A DNA stretch of 64,000 nt, taken from NCBI GenBank assembly GCA_013339895.1, contig JABACO010000009.1, forward strand, positions 5,486,891-5,550,890, read 5' to 3'. Source of the stretch: Ephydatia muelleri (taxonomy: Eukaryota > Porifera > Demospongiae > Spongillida > Spongillidae). This document shows positions 14,201 through 24,187 of the stretch, one piece after another. Position 1 is the first letter of the stretch. Every line of letters begins with the position of its first letter. A program made the translations under genes and the position numbers. Under the pieces are notes generated by a model. The model had not been told where the DNA came from, made no database searches, and saw only the letters and a list, made by a program, of their open reading frames with translations.

Positions 14201-17200
14201 TTATCAATGATTTCAACCTATTTGATGTACATGTAACCAGCTCTTTGAATAATGGTACCATTGAACTGCGAACCATGATTGGTTTAAAACACATGCCTCA
14301 ACTGATTATAAAGTATAGTAATCAAGACACCACTTATCAGCAACTTCATGCAATCATGCCATTTTGTACACTTTCAACAGAACTGGAAAGTTCAACATAA
14401 TCCAAAACTGTAAAACATCATCCTCCCGAATACATTCCATAAATACATGTATGAATACTGATATAGGATGATATTTGATTCATCATTGTAGAAAAAGGAA
14501 AAGAACGAATATTAATGAGTTGGTAGCAGAAGTCATCTTACGTGACTAGCAACACAAAACAAATCAAACATTGTTAAATACTATGTCACTAAATGGTTAT
14601 CACACCTGATATAACATTGATGGATATAACGAGCACTTAGAATAAACGAATGGTTTAAATCACATGCCTCAACCATTAATAACGTTATCCAGGAAACCAC
14701 TTATCATCAGCTTCATGCAATCATGCATGCGGAACTCATTTCACTCACTTCAACAGAAATGGAAAGTTCTAAATAGTCCGAGAATGCAATCCCCATAATC
14801 TTCCCGAATTTTTTAAAATCATCACACAAATTGAAAAGCGATGAATATTAACATACTTACCGCCTGGTATAGGACAATTTTTGATTCATACTAGTAGAAA
14901 AATGAAAAGAACGAATATTAAAGAGTTGGTACAGTAGCAGAAGTCATCATTAGTGACTAGCAATGCAAACAAATCAAATCAGTGGTAAATTGTAAGTCAC
15001 TAAATGGTTATCACACTTCACAGAACATTGTCCCCTTTTGGATACAACCAGCACTTAGAATAATGGCAGCATTCAACTGCAATGCTCAGATAGAAAAGGA
15101 AGCTCTTGCAGTCACCTGGGCATGAGAGTGCTTTGAGGACTACCTGCTTGGACCACCCAGTTTCTCATAGAGACTGATCATAAACCCTTACTACCTCTTC
15201 TTGGGAAGAATAGCCTGGATGAACTTCCACCTGGAATGTTGTGCTTCGTCTCAGGCTCATGAGGTATAACTATGTGATTTTGCACTCTCCTGGCAAGAGC
15301 TTATTTAAAGCTGATACAACTCACACGCTCGCCAGCTTCAGGATGCGTTTGTCAATGTAGTGATGCAGAATCTCCCAATACATGAGAAACACTTGGAGGA
15401 AATACAACAGCACCAAACAAGAGATCCTGTTTGCAGACAGCTTAAAGCATACTGCAAAGATGGATGGCCTGTGATGAACACACTTAAAGGACCTGTCAAT
15501 CATTACTGGTGTGCTTCTGGAGAGCTCACCATTCAAGGAGATCTTCTAATGAGAGTAAGTCGACTTTGAATCCCAGCTACAGTGCGAGCAGACATCCTAC
15601 AACAGTTGCATGAAGGGCATCTGGGGGTTACGAAGTGCAGAGAGAGGGCTAGGCAGTCTGTGTGGAGGAAAGGTATGGACAGACAGTTGAGGGAATTTAT
15701 ACTATGCTGTTCAGTGTGTTGTAAGGAACAAACTCAAAGGGCAGAGCCACTCATACCAACACCATTACGTGATCTTCCGTGGCAGAGAGTTGGCACTAAC
15801 TTGTTTGAGTGGAAGGGATTATCATATCTTCTGGTTTTTGACTACTACCCTAGATTTATTGAAGTCCCTAAGCTTTCAGCAACTACAGTGGATAATGTCA
15901 TTACATAAATGAAGTATATTTGCCAGACATGGCAGTAGTATCAGACAATGAGCCTCAGTTTTCAGCATCTGCATTCTCATCATTTGCCAAGGATATGGAT
16001 TCACACATGTCACAAGTAGTCCAAGGTTTCCCCAAGCTAATGGTGAAGCTGAGCAGGCTACTATACACAACTACCATATACAGTCATGTGCAACTGCTAT
16101 TACTACACCTCCCTTTCTAATATCGATTAGGAGGTCTTGATATTCGTCCACTTAGAGTGCGCTGTTCACGTTCTCCATCAAAGTATCCTCGACTTTCTGT
16201 TCCTGGACTTCCAACTGTGGTGTAACGCTGTCTGAGATGTTCCTCCCTTTGCTTGACCACTTCTGTATTTGGAAACCTTCTGTGAAAGTAGTGAAGGATG
16301 GATAGGAAGCGTAGAATGGAGTTTCCTACATATCAGGAGTTCTGAAGGGCTGCATTCGTTCTTCAAAGGGCTAGTCCTATACACAACCAAGGCCAAATAA
16401 GGATCCACTGATTTCTTTAACAAATTCTTCACAGTAGCTACTTTGAGGGGCATGTAATAGCAGTTGCACATGACTGTATATGGTAGTTGTGTATAGTATT
16501 GAGGGTCATGTGGGGGAAAGATTATTAGCTAAAGGATTTGTGGAGACATTGCACCATTAAGTTCTATTCACCTTAGGTATAACTTTGTGTAAATGTGCTA
16601 TGAACTTCGCACATCTACAGTGTTCCAGAAGGCTTTATTGTGCCTTCAATTGGATCGTTCTTACCCTTTGGCTTCATTTCTCGGCAAATGTACTCTGAGG
16701 TATGCTTAGGGCCATTGTCCTGCATCAGCCTATGTCAGGTGGGATACAGACGCTGGATAGAGGGTAGAAGAGTCTACCAGTCTAGTCTATCCACATACAG
16801 GTCCTTTTTCATTATGCCTTTCTAAATACAAATATCAGTTCTTCCTTGCAGCAACCCAAACATGGAATTTGAGGAGATGTTTAGGTCTGGAGTAGGATGG
16901 ATTAGCTATAAGTACACGGCAATAAATATGCATTGATTTTGGTCTAGGAGGTTCTCCCCAAAAACCTCCGGTCCCTCTCCATCTGCACCGTGTCCTCATT
17001 GGTGCATATGAAGTTGTCAAAGGTTTCACACCCACATTGCCTGTTGCCCAGACTACGTGTTTTTTCTTGTTCACATCATGGATAAGCTTTCAATAGGCGC
17101 TCTCACAAAATGTTTAGTCAATGGAAGTCCTACAATGCAATACAATGCATATACCCGTGGGAAATAATCGGTGCAGCTGGTGTGCAGTAGTTTCGCCATC

Positions 17201-18162
17201 CTTCCTTCCTCATCTTTTCTTCGACAGACACTTTTTTCACCAGTTACTTAGAGGGTCTACCTGATCCTTTTTGCCAACTAATTGACTTTGTATGTATAGC
17301 AGATGACGATATCATGCGATGAAAGGAATCATGCAATTGTTGGGGGCTTGTACCCTTTAAAATAATAATTACATGTATAAGTTTCAGTTCTTTGTATTAT
17401 CGATGTAGACCATTTTTGAACATGTGAGTAAAGAAATTGCACCCTCTGTTTCCGATTGTGTACATTTAAGAAGGCATCGTTTAGTACAATGCAAAATCAC
17501 CCATTGTCAACAGACATGGAAAGCTTCACACTGAACTCCATCATCTTTCCACATGCTGCAAATCTTCATACATAAATTTAAATACAAATATCCACATGCA
17601 ATACTTAAATTTTGAGAATTTAGCAAAGCATAAAATATACAAAATTATTGATACATGTACATGACACAACATTGTATACGCATCAGTGCAGCATTAAACA
17701 TATTACACATCTACCCTATTAAAAAATAACCAGTTCTTAGAAAGATCACAGCATGAACATTAAAACCACAGATGTCCTAGCACGTCTTCCACACATGTTC
17801 AGTTGGTTTAAACCATATAGTGAATTGGTACTTGATCTAAGTGTGCTCAGGTACATGCATGTAGGTCCTTGACATTTTTTAGCAGTGGTGCTCTAACTAT
17901 ATCTACACCATGGTCAATCATGTACCAGTCATAGCCACACAAATATGCACACAAACTCCGCCAACAGTACATTACAGACCATTGCATCATCACTTGACTA
18001 CACACATACATGTGTGCTCTGTGATGTCAAATCCTCACACTCATTAGAGTCAGATCACACATATGCACACACGTGTACCTCATCTGTATCATTGACGTTG
18101 ACACCAAGTGACAGGAGTCGCTGAACAGTTTCCACATCACCAGCCCTGCATGCTGTAACTAA
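2135..18162 (-). CDS. Ankyrin-repeat protein gene (partial, six recognisable exons)
   Basis: Six minus-strand exons with splice sites encode ankyrin repeats. Their transcript order is 18162-18079 (LVTACRAGDVETVQRLLSLG), 13373-13293, 9576-9496 and 5857-5777 (each TPLH/YGAA..GHTAVVEMLLRAGADMNK), then 2540-2443 (STTPLHRAAEKGHYDIV) and 2203-2135 (KGRTALDLF...). The TPLH, GH and LL..GAD positions match the ankyrin helix-turn-helix consensus. The three middle exons are near-identical duplicates of 81 nt, in phase, so they could all be spliced in. Start and stop were not found: the 5' end lies beyond 18162 and the 3' end is unclear because a retrotransposon occupies 1-1946. Partners and function cannot be told from ankyrin repeats alone. 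Fragment order rests on strand and phase, not on a transcript. Confidence 0.7.
2443..2540 (-). CDS. Ankyrin gene exon
   Basis: The exon encodes one ankyrin repeat with the TTPLHRAAEKGHYDIVAVLL core. It is bounded by a CAG acceptor and a GAG/GTATGA donor. It is single-copy in this window, unlike the 81-nt exon upstream of it in the transcript. Confidence 0.75.
2829..4140 (+). pseudogene. hAT/DUF4371-type transposase remnant
   Basis: The plus strand carries scattered fragments. The best is LLVIVEGIKLCRMQRLPLRGHRDD at about 3518-3595, matching the 'I.L.RGHRDD' block of hAT-like (ZMYM1/DUF4371) transposases. Further on, VPLYTLDPLKGVSIKLQKHEADIEAAYK (about 3970-4055) resembles the downstream part of the same family. 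Stops and frame changes separate the blocks. No TIRs were identified. It lies in the ankyrin gene's intron on the opposite strand. Confidence 0.6.
5777..5857 (-). CDS. Duplicated ankyrin exon, copy A
   Basis: This is an 81-nt phase-0 exon (27 codons) with a GTTGCAG acceptor and an AAA/GTGAGT donor. It encodes TPLHGAAANGHTAVVEMLL followed by RAGADMNK. It covers all but about six residues of a 33-residue ankyrin repeat. Confidence 0.75.
9496..9576 (-). CDS. Duplicated ankyrin exon, copy B
   Basis: The exon is nearly identical to copies A and C (TPLHGAAANGH...). Splice sites are intact (TTGCAG acceptor, GTGAGT donor). It differs from copy A at only one or two bases (for example GTGAAT for ATGAAT near the 3' end). 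Confidence 0.75.
13293..13373 (-). CDS. Duplicated ankyrin exon, copy C
   Basis: Third copy, with TPLYGAAENGHTAVVEMLL. The CAT-to-TAT change (H to Y in the TPLH motif), A to E in the loop and a GTAGAAG instead of GTTGCAG acceptor are the main differences. The reading frame and the GTGAGT donor remain intact. Confidence 0.7.
15070..16500. mobile_element. Ty3/gypsy retrotransposon remnant (RNase H and integrase) with fold-back
   Basis: On the plus strand, an RNase H remnant (EKEALAVTW at 15094, ETDHKPLLPLLG near 15170) leads into a linker and the HHCC zinc-binding domain of integrase (LHEGHLGVTKCRERAR to CCSVC, about 15606-15720). The start of the integrase core follows (VGTNLFEWKGLSYLLVFDYY; VVSDNEPQFS near 15935). 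At about 16100 the coding strand flips. Residues of the downstream core and C-terminal part (LLKKSVDPYLALVVYRTSPL) are encoded on the minus strand at 16471-16178. Stops and frameshifts are common. No LTRs or gag are visible. The element is inactive. Confidence 0.85.
15582..15908 (+). pseudogene. Integrase zinc-binding and core N-terminus (gypsy Pol fragment)
   Basis: This 108-codon open stretch carries the H-x3-H ... C-x2-C zinc-binding module of a gypsy integrase (LHEGHLGVTKC ... CCSVCC). It then enters the first strand of the rve core (YLLVFDYYPRFIEV), where the first catalytic Asp would be in VFDYY. It ends at a stop 60 nt before the second catalytic Asp (VVSDNEPQF), which sits in another frame. 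Confidence 0.8.
16590..17080 (-). pseudogene. Tc1/mariner-type transposase remnant
   Basis: The minus strand reads SRPKHLLKFHVW (near 16880), matching the RPKHPxKVHVW block of Tc1-like transposases. After a frame break it reads MKKDLYVDRL, TLLPSIQRLYP and LMQDNGPKHTS (about 16725-16695). The last is the QDNDPKHTS motif holding the second catalytic Asp of the DDE/D triad. Stops interrupt between motifs. TIRs were not identified. Confidence 0.75.
17100..18078. other. Ankyrin-gene intron without recognised gene
   Basis: The stretch is AT-rich. A weak trace of the intronic repeat unit lies near 17500-17600 (acatggaaagcttcacactg, ccatcatctttcc). I see no other coding or RNA feature. Confidence 0.5.
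18079..18162 (-). CDS. Ankyrin gene exon (most 5' recognised)
   Basis: This 28-codon phase-0 exon encodes LVTACRAGDVETVQRLLSLG and then VNVNDTDE, a capping-type ankyrin repeat. The acceptor is ATCAACAG and the donor GAG/GTACAC. Earlier exons were not found in 18163-19060. Confidence 0.7.
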
Positions 18163-19068
18163 CTGTTGATGATACCAAATTATGTACAGGGCATTCTGAT
18201 CAAATAACACAACTTCAGAGGGCAATGCAATGATGGCATTATTGTCAATGCAAATAGGTCGATGTGTTTAGTGATATTGAATACCAAATGCAAGATTAAT
18301 TCACACGCTCCAAACTACCTAATGTCCTGGATTAAATCGTTGTCACCAAGGTCTTAAGATGCTTTGCACTAATTTCAAACCACTGCAAATGACATTACAT
18401 TTAATAGTGATTCAAGTGAAGTTGATGAAACGATACAACTACCCTACAGCTTACCAACTACAACTATATGTTTGTCTAAAGTACCACAAAGTACGTTGTG
18501 TTTGAACCTCTTGTTTTATCTACATTAGTTACATTTCTATACATATATGTGAAGCAGAAAAGTGATTGACTTGGTATGGAATGACCCTCAGTGAAAATCC
18601 CTGGATGGTGTAAAGTGAAGTCTTGGCAGTAGACTACTTTGTATAGCGTGCATCTTATTACATTTCAGGCAACAGAGTTCCAGAGAACCCACTCAGGTTA
18701 TAACCTGCCTACATACCTGGAAGCACATATAACAACACATGCAAACCAGCCAAATAAACGTATTCGGTTTCCTTTCTCCAGCGGCACCTTCTAGCCCATG
18801 CCCGAAGCAAGGCAGTAAACACTCATTACACAAATAAAGCAGTCATGCCTGGAATTCTCTTATTAAAGCCATCTCCCTTATATATAGTACCCTCCCCCAT
18901 CTGGATTTCAGGAAACACCAATCAATACGAGATCCAGTTATCTGGACACATTAAAAAGGTTGCTTACAAATGCAACCAACCTCCTTTATTGTAGGACGAC
19001 CATCTGCACTTCGCTTCGCATCTGAAGATCGCTTCATGTTAAAGTCCAGCCACACAACCAAATGTTTG
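18163..19068. other. No recognised gene
   Basis: No convincing exon, RNA gene or transposase motif was found here. It may hold the 5' end or promoter of the ankyrin gene, but nothing shows it directly. Confidence 0.4.
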
Positions 19069-19176
19069 TCTCGTCTCGTACCCAGACCCAAATGTACGTA
19101 ATGATCGCTTACACAGTTTGACATCACGATATCACGATGATCATCGTTACGTACATTTGGGTGTGGGTACGAGACT
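19069..19176. mobile_element. Hairpin MITE flanked by 8-bp direct repeat
   Basis: The arms GTCTCGTACCCAGACCCAAA (from 19073) and TTTGGGTGTGGGTACGAGAC (to 19175) are inverted complements with one or two mismatches. The pairing continues through TGTACGTAATGAT. AATGTTTG occurs just outside both ends (19061-19068 and 19177-19184), consistent with an 8-bp target duplication. Confidence 0.7.
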
Positions 19177-19962
19177 AATGTTTGCCTTACGTTATTAACC
19201 AAGGGTGGTTTTAGAGAAGGCCTTAAGGAGCTCTTCCTTACCTTAGAACACGCCCCTTTTTATTTAGAATCCGCCCCTTCAGGTATACGCTTGCGCATGC
19301 ACGCACGTTATTACGCTTATACATTTCCCGAAAGAAGCAGAAAGGAAGCTCCTCGATCTTGCACTATTTTCGTACTTGTGTAGATGAATCAACGTGTGAT
19401 AGCTGAGCTGCACTATTGGAAACCCAAACAGATTCACTTACTACCTACCACAACCCTATTGAAGCCCTGGAGAAGTGTGCATGACAGTAGGCTGTTTCCC
19501 AACATTTCTACTGTTGAGAATAATTCAGTAGTACAATTCCTTAACATCTTGTGAGGCCGTACATTCTCAGCTCTACGTCGACTTAAGCCTTTTTTGAGGA
19601 CGACAATGGGAGAGAACAAACTTAGTTGTCCAACTTTAATTGTTTGAATTTGTTGAAATCATACTTCATGGATTAGTAGTGCCACATTGTGCTGTATAAT
19701 TTGTGCTGTAATTTTAGTGCTGCATAATTTACCAAAGTATAGTAAAGGTGTGGGAATAAAATTTCCGCCCACGTACGCCTTTTTCGAGCCAGATTTATTT
19801 TTTTACCGTTGGAGTGTGTGTATTGTGGTGTTCACACAGGAGAGTGCACTGAGTGCACATGGGCGTATACCCCATGTAACTAACGATATGCATTTACGCG
19901 GTGTGTAATTGCATGAGTGGTTTCAGCCACAACTGGCCCCATGGTATCGTGAGCCGTGGCAT

Positions 19963-20063
19963 AGCCTCATTCCCAGGCCCTATTTTTTATTAAAGTTACG
20001 GGGGCAAAGAATATTTTTTGCCCCCGTAACTTTAATATAAAAATAGGGCCTGGGAATGAGGCT
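19963..20063. mobile_element. Hairpin MITE, about 100 bp, TA-flanked
   Basis: The left arm AGCCTCATTCCCAGGCCCTA... and the right arm ...TAGGGCCTGGGAATGAGGCT pair over about 46 bp with a short AT loop near 20010. TA dinucleotides sit at both borders. This is a typical non-autonomous fold-back element. Confidence 0.75.
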
Positions 20064-20289
20064 AGCTGTGGCAGTACTCTCTGACTCTGTTTAATGGAGA
20101 AGATCGCCATGCCCGTGGTCCCCTTTCTCTTGTGCCATCTTTACTTGCTCTTCTGTACATCCGGATGAATACATCAATGATATGCTTAAATTGGAGAAAG
20201 ACCTCCAATACCCTAAATCCCTTGGAAGTGAAGTAAGAAGGCGGTAGGGACTATGGATAAACATAGAGGTAAGTGGGAATTCCAAACAA

Positions 20290-20843
20290 AAAAAGTGAAA
20301 TTCCTAAAACTCTTCTTGAAGCTTTGGGTGCATGTGAAATGGATTCCTTTCCAAGCATGCATTTCCTGCTTGTTGTTTGCTGCACATTACTTATATCAAA
20401 TGCAGAAGTGGAACGATCCTTCTCCTTATGAGAAGGATCAAGACATAACGCAAGATCAGTTATGACAGAACGCTTTTCTGATCTGACTTTGATTTCCATG
20501 CACTATAAAGAAAGAGTACCCTGCTGATGAAATTTGCAAGGCATTCGTGCATGCCTATCCCAGAAAACTGTTTCCAAGCATCCTTGTTTGACGATTATAG
20601 TACATATATCTAGCAATTCTTGTAATCGTAATTTGATAAATCCTACGCAGTTTTATGTAGTGTTTTGCGCATGATATAATAAAAATGCGTTGGCGGCTGC
20701 CCAGACCCCATTGGGTGAGCTTACAGCGCTCCCCCAGACCCCCTAGCTGGGAGGGAGGGGTACCCCTCCCACACCCTCCCCCGCATTAATAAATATTATT
20801 TAACAACACCCGAATTTCTGAAATCCTGGATCCGCCCCTGATA
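20290..20843 (+). pseudogene. hAT transposase C-terminal remnant with 3' terminus
   Basis: Plus-strand reading gives ISNAEVERSFSLMRRIKT (about 20395-20450), the hAT dimerisation motif, and further matches (YDRTLF, SDFDFHAL) after a stop. Downstream, 20690-20790 is GC-rich (AGCGCTCCCCCAGACCCC). The stretch ends in ATCCTGGATCCGCCCCTG (20843), the same terminal sequence as the element at 27975-28698. The left end was not found. Confidence 0.65.
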
Positions 20844-22110
20844 TTTAAGACATGGTACAGTATTTGCATAAGTAGTGACAAAAGTATAGTGATCCAAACA
20901 TTGTATTTTGCAGTATTCCTATCCAAAATCTATTCCTACAGCATCAGTATGTGTGGTTAAGACAAGTAATAGACAATTGTTTAATGATTTTAGGTGTCTT
21001 AATACATGAAATAGTATCAAGGTTAGTGATGCCTGGATTTCCATGTGTATCCAATGCCCAATCACTAATTTCCCAATAATACCAAATGCTTGCAATTGTA
21101 GTCATAGCTTGTCATTTCTCAGGTCCTTCTGTAATGCTGATTGCAAGTATCATTATTTTAAATTGCGTACATCATGAATCATAATGTACTGTTACAAATC
21201 AATCAAACAAAGTAACTCATTCATCAACAGTGGAATCTTAAGCGTGACCCTAATGAGGGAAAATGCCTGACCATTTCCTCTCATGACAGTCAGGCTTAGT
21301 TTTCTTGACTGCTTCAACCTCACTCCAGGCAAATAGTAATGGGGAAGCAAATCAAGATTCGTGATAAAGATGGGAGAATAGCCCTCTACACCATCTGTGT
21401 CCGGTCCTTCGCTGGACTTATTGCCCACAGTGGATACAACATTGGAAATTAACCCCCAAAAAAGATAGAGTTAGGGATGTTCACCACATCTGAAGCCTTC
21501 ACAGAAAGTGAAGTTTCATCCTTTAAAAACACACAAGACAAGCAACAGTAGGTCAAGGTCTACTCATGTAAATCACTAATGATTTGAACACTGATGATGC
21601 TTTATAATCCAATGTAATTTACACAAATTCACCACAAGATTTTACAAGAAATACTAGCACATGAAAATATGCTTACCTCATCCATTTCTTTATCATTTTC
21701 AGTAATGATTGATAAGGTTGTTGGCTAATAGCTTATGGAATGATTTTCATAGCAATCAATATCAAGCATGTTGGTTGATGAATATTTGATAGAAAAGTTG
21801 AGTAAATGAAGGCATGCAGTATGCTCACTCGGTGTTTAATAAAAATATACAGCTATCCTTGTGCACACGTACTAAGACTATGGTATTTGTGACAGTCTGA
21901 TTACACACCTGATTGGGTACACTTTTTGGATGATCAATCGTCTTTTTGCTGGATGTGTCCTGGTTGATAAATGAGATAAGAGATGACTATAAAAGGATTG
22001 TACTTGAACATTTAGATCTGGATACAGCATACACTCAAGTGACTTACTATTATCCGGTGTCCACAGAGTTTGAGATGCGGTGATTTTAGGTACCTGTTCT
22101 AGAAACTAAT
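20844..22110. other. No recognised gene
   Basis: AT-rich DNA with short open frames only. I saw no domain, splice-consistent exon chain or repeat family here. Confidence 0.5.
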
Positions 22111-22111
22111 A

Positions 22112-22268
22112 ACACACATGCACAATCACACATGCAACACACACAAACACACACAAACACACACAACAAACACCCACACCACACACACACACACCACACA
22201 CACACTACACACACACACACCACACACACACACACCACACACACACACACCACACATACACCACACAC
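22112..22268. repeat. (CA)n/(ACACACC)n microsatellite
   Basis: Imperfect CA-rich repeat with recurring CACACACACACC blocks. Reading frames through it are low-complexity artefacts. Confidence 0.95.
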
Positions 22269-22849
22269 AGAGAACATCAGTTGTACGTGTTATATCAAAA
22301 TCATCACTGAACACAGACTCACCCTTTCAAGCAAATGTGATGGTTATACCCCATATTGCAAATATGAAGTCACTTGATCACATATTCATGCCTGTTGTAC
22401 CTTATGAGTCTCAACTTGATGCTGATATGGCTCATCCATAAGCTGTTCATGCCTTCTTGTACAACTAAGTTACGAGCAGAATATAGACATCAGAGTATCA
22501 GGTAGACAGTTTCTTGGTTATAATGTGCCGCTTGCATCGTTTTCTGTATACGCAAGTAAAGAGGAAAACTTTGCATTCCTCGCAATGACCCATCGATCTG
22601 CTTGCAAATGAAAAGCAAAGCATTGCACTGAATACACTTCACTTGTTAGGAAGAGTGCTGCAGAGCTTTGATATCTATGTAGCTACTCATTACATGTGCA
22701 GAGCTTTGATATCTATCTATATACATGTGATTGGCGATTGTACTGCATTGTATGTGGTTGCTGTGTATTTGTATCAGCACAGATTGGCGATACATAATTA
22801 TATTTCACCTAACGAAAATCAACCATGAAAGGACTCATATTAATAATAT

Positions 22850-23400
22850 GATCATCACAGTTACGTTGCCTTACTGCCCTGACCACCAGCTGGATCCTCT
22901 TGGACATCATGCTGTGATATGCAAAGGTGGTGGTGATGTTGTTTTGTGCCACAATGCCTTGAGAAATGTTTTTCCCAATTTTGTCATAGGGCTCGGCTTG
23001 GTGGTCAACTTGAGGTAGATCACGGGTCTGGAGCTGGTAGTCCACATAGCCGGCCAGCAGACATCCTGGTGTTCAACTGGATGATTGGCAAGCCAGCTGC
23101 TTTTGACTTAACAGAGTCTCTCTGCTTAACTCCAACACATTGAATGAAGCGGGAGCTACAGGTGGGTCAGCAGCTCGGAAAGCCAAAGCTCGCAAGCACA
23201 ACACCAATGATCGCAAGTGCAGAGAGCTAGGTTGGGTCTGCATCCCCTTCATAAAGAACTATGGACTATGGGTGTCGGGGTGAAGAAGCGCAGAGCTCAG
23301 TTTCCTGCCTGGCCTTGCAGTTACAGTGCAGCAAATCAAAGACCATCATAAGCATTTACCAGAGACTCTGACCTAAGTTCACTGCAATGCTAGAGCTCCG
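22850..23400 (+). mobile_element. REL retrotransposon 3' fragment
   Basis: The CCHC knuckle is degraded (C..HQLDPLGHHAVICKGGGDVV, from about 22876). It is followed in another frame by HSRPADILVFNWMIGKPAAF (about 23048-23107) with DLT, and then RKCRELGWVCIP (about 23214). These match the C-terminal endonuclease region of the copies at 1-1946 and 23684-29700. RT is absent, as expected for a strongly 5'-truncated insertion. Confidence 0.8.
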
Positions 23401-23683
23401 CTCAAGGTTTCAGCATTCAAAGGACAAGGGCTGACAAAGCAATGTGCATTGGTGGGTGGGTGAGGTTTTAAAGTGCAATTTAGATTTTTGGAAGGCTTGT
23501 TTTTAGACATTGTCCGTGCTTGTGCATTACCTTACAATTGTGCTGTATATGTATTATTATGATTTTTTACAATAATGATATACATGCATGTACAATACAG
23601 ACACATTATTGCTATACTATTTACTTTAATGAATCTACAGTTCTGCTTACAAACACAACTAATCAACCTACAGTTCCACTAAC

Positions 23684-24187
23684 CTACCCTTGGACAGCTT
23701 CCCTTCTCATGATGGCCCTTGCCACAGACCTCACCAGGGACATGTTGAGGCGGCTATAGAGTTCAGATAACATTTTGGGTTTGGGGATGGCCTGGCTGAT
23801 GGAAAGCAGAGAAGCAAGCCGGGAAAAAACACTCTGAGCCTCCTTCCCCCAATTGCCATACGTTTCCACAGCTAAGGGGATACATAACCATCCCAACTCC
23901 TGGCACCTGGTGTCATTGGCTGCATGCTTTCTGCATTCAGCAGCATATGCTGCTGCCCCCACCGATGCACTGGCATTGTTCAGGGATACGGGAGTAAGGG
24001 GTGAAGTGACTGTAACGTCAAAGGCTGCTGGCTTTCCCCTGTCCCATCCCTGAACCAGGATATCTGCAGGACAGGAGTTGATATGGTCCCTAGCTAATCC
24101 ATACCCTACTTTGACCTGCACAGAAAGGTGGGCCCGACGGCAGAAGTTGGCAAAGATATCTCGCAAGCGGTTGTGCTGTGCAACCAC
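23684..24187 (-). pseudogene. REL endonuclease domain of the retrotransposon
   Basis: An open stretch of 167 codons reads MVAQHNRLRDIFANFCRRAH to the terminal stop. The catalytic-looking region is SCPADILVQGWDRGKPAAFD followed by VTVTSPL. The PAD...D arrangement corresponds to the PD-x(12-14)-D core of restriction-like endonucleases. A later conserved block is QELGWLCIPLAVETYGNWG. The frame joins the RT frame through one shift at the knuckle (about 24210), between LDPLGH and the last Cys. Confidence 0.8.

Larger units (their letters stand above)
4160..15080. repeat. Large intronic tandem array, about 0.43-kb units with 3.7-kb higher-order period
   Basis: About 25 diverged copies of a unit of roughly 400-450 bp are arranged head to tail. 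Landmarks recur in order: GTCATCATTAGTGACTAGCA, TCACTAAATGGTTATCACAC, ACAGAACATTGTCCCCT, ACCAGCACTTAGAATAATGG, CTACTTATCAACAACTT and CCCACTTTCAACAG. For example the first landmark lies near 10895, 11345, 11745, 12155, 12545 and 12940. A longer period of about 3.7-3.8 kb is marked by the ankyrin exon at 5777, 9496 and 13293 and by the variant TCATCATACGTGACTAGCAA. No coding capacity was seen between the ankyrin exons. Confidence 0.85.

Noticed and set aside
4160..15080. CRISPR-like array in the intronic repeats
   Set aside because: Units are about 430 bp and diverged along their whole length, with no short constant repeat/variable spacer pattern, and the context is eukaryotic.
22086..22441. 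Cys/Val-rich and His/Thr-rich frames
   Set aside because: Low-complexity translation of the CA microsatellite.
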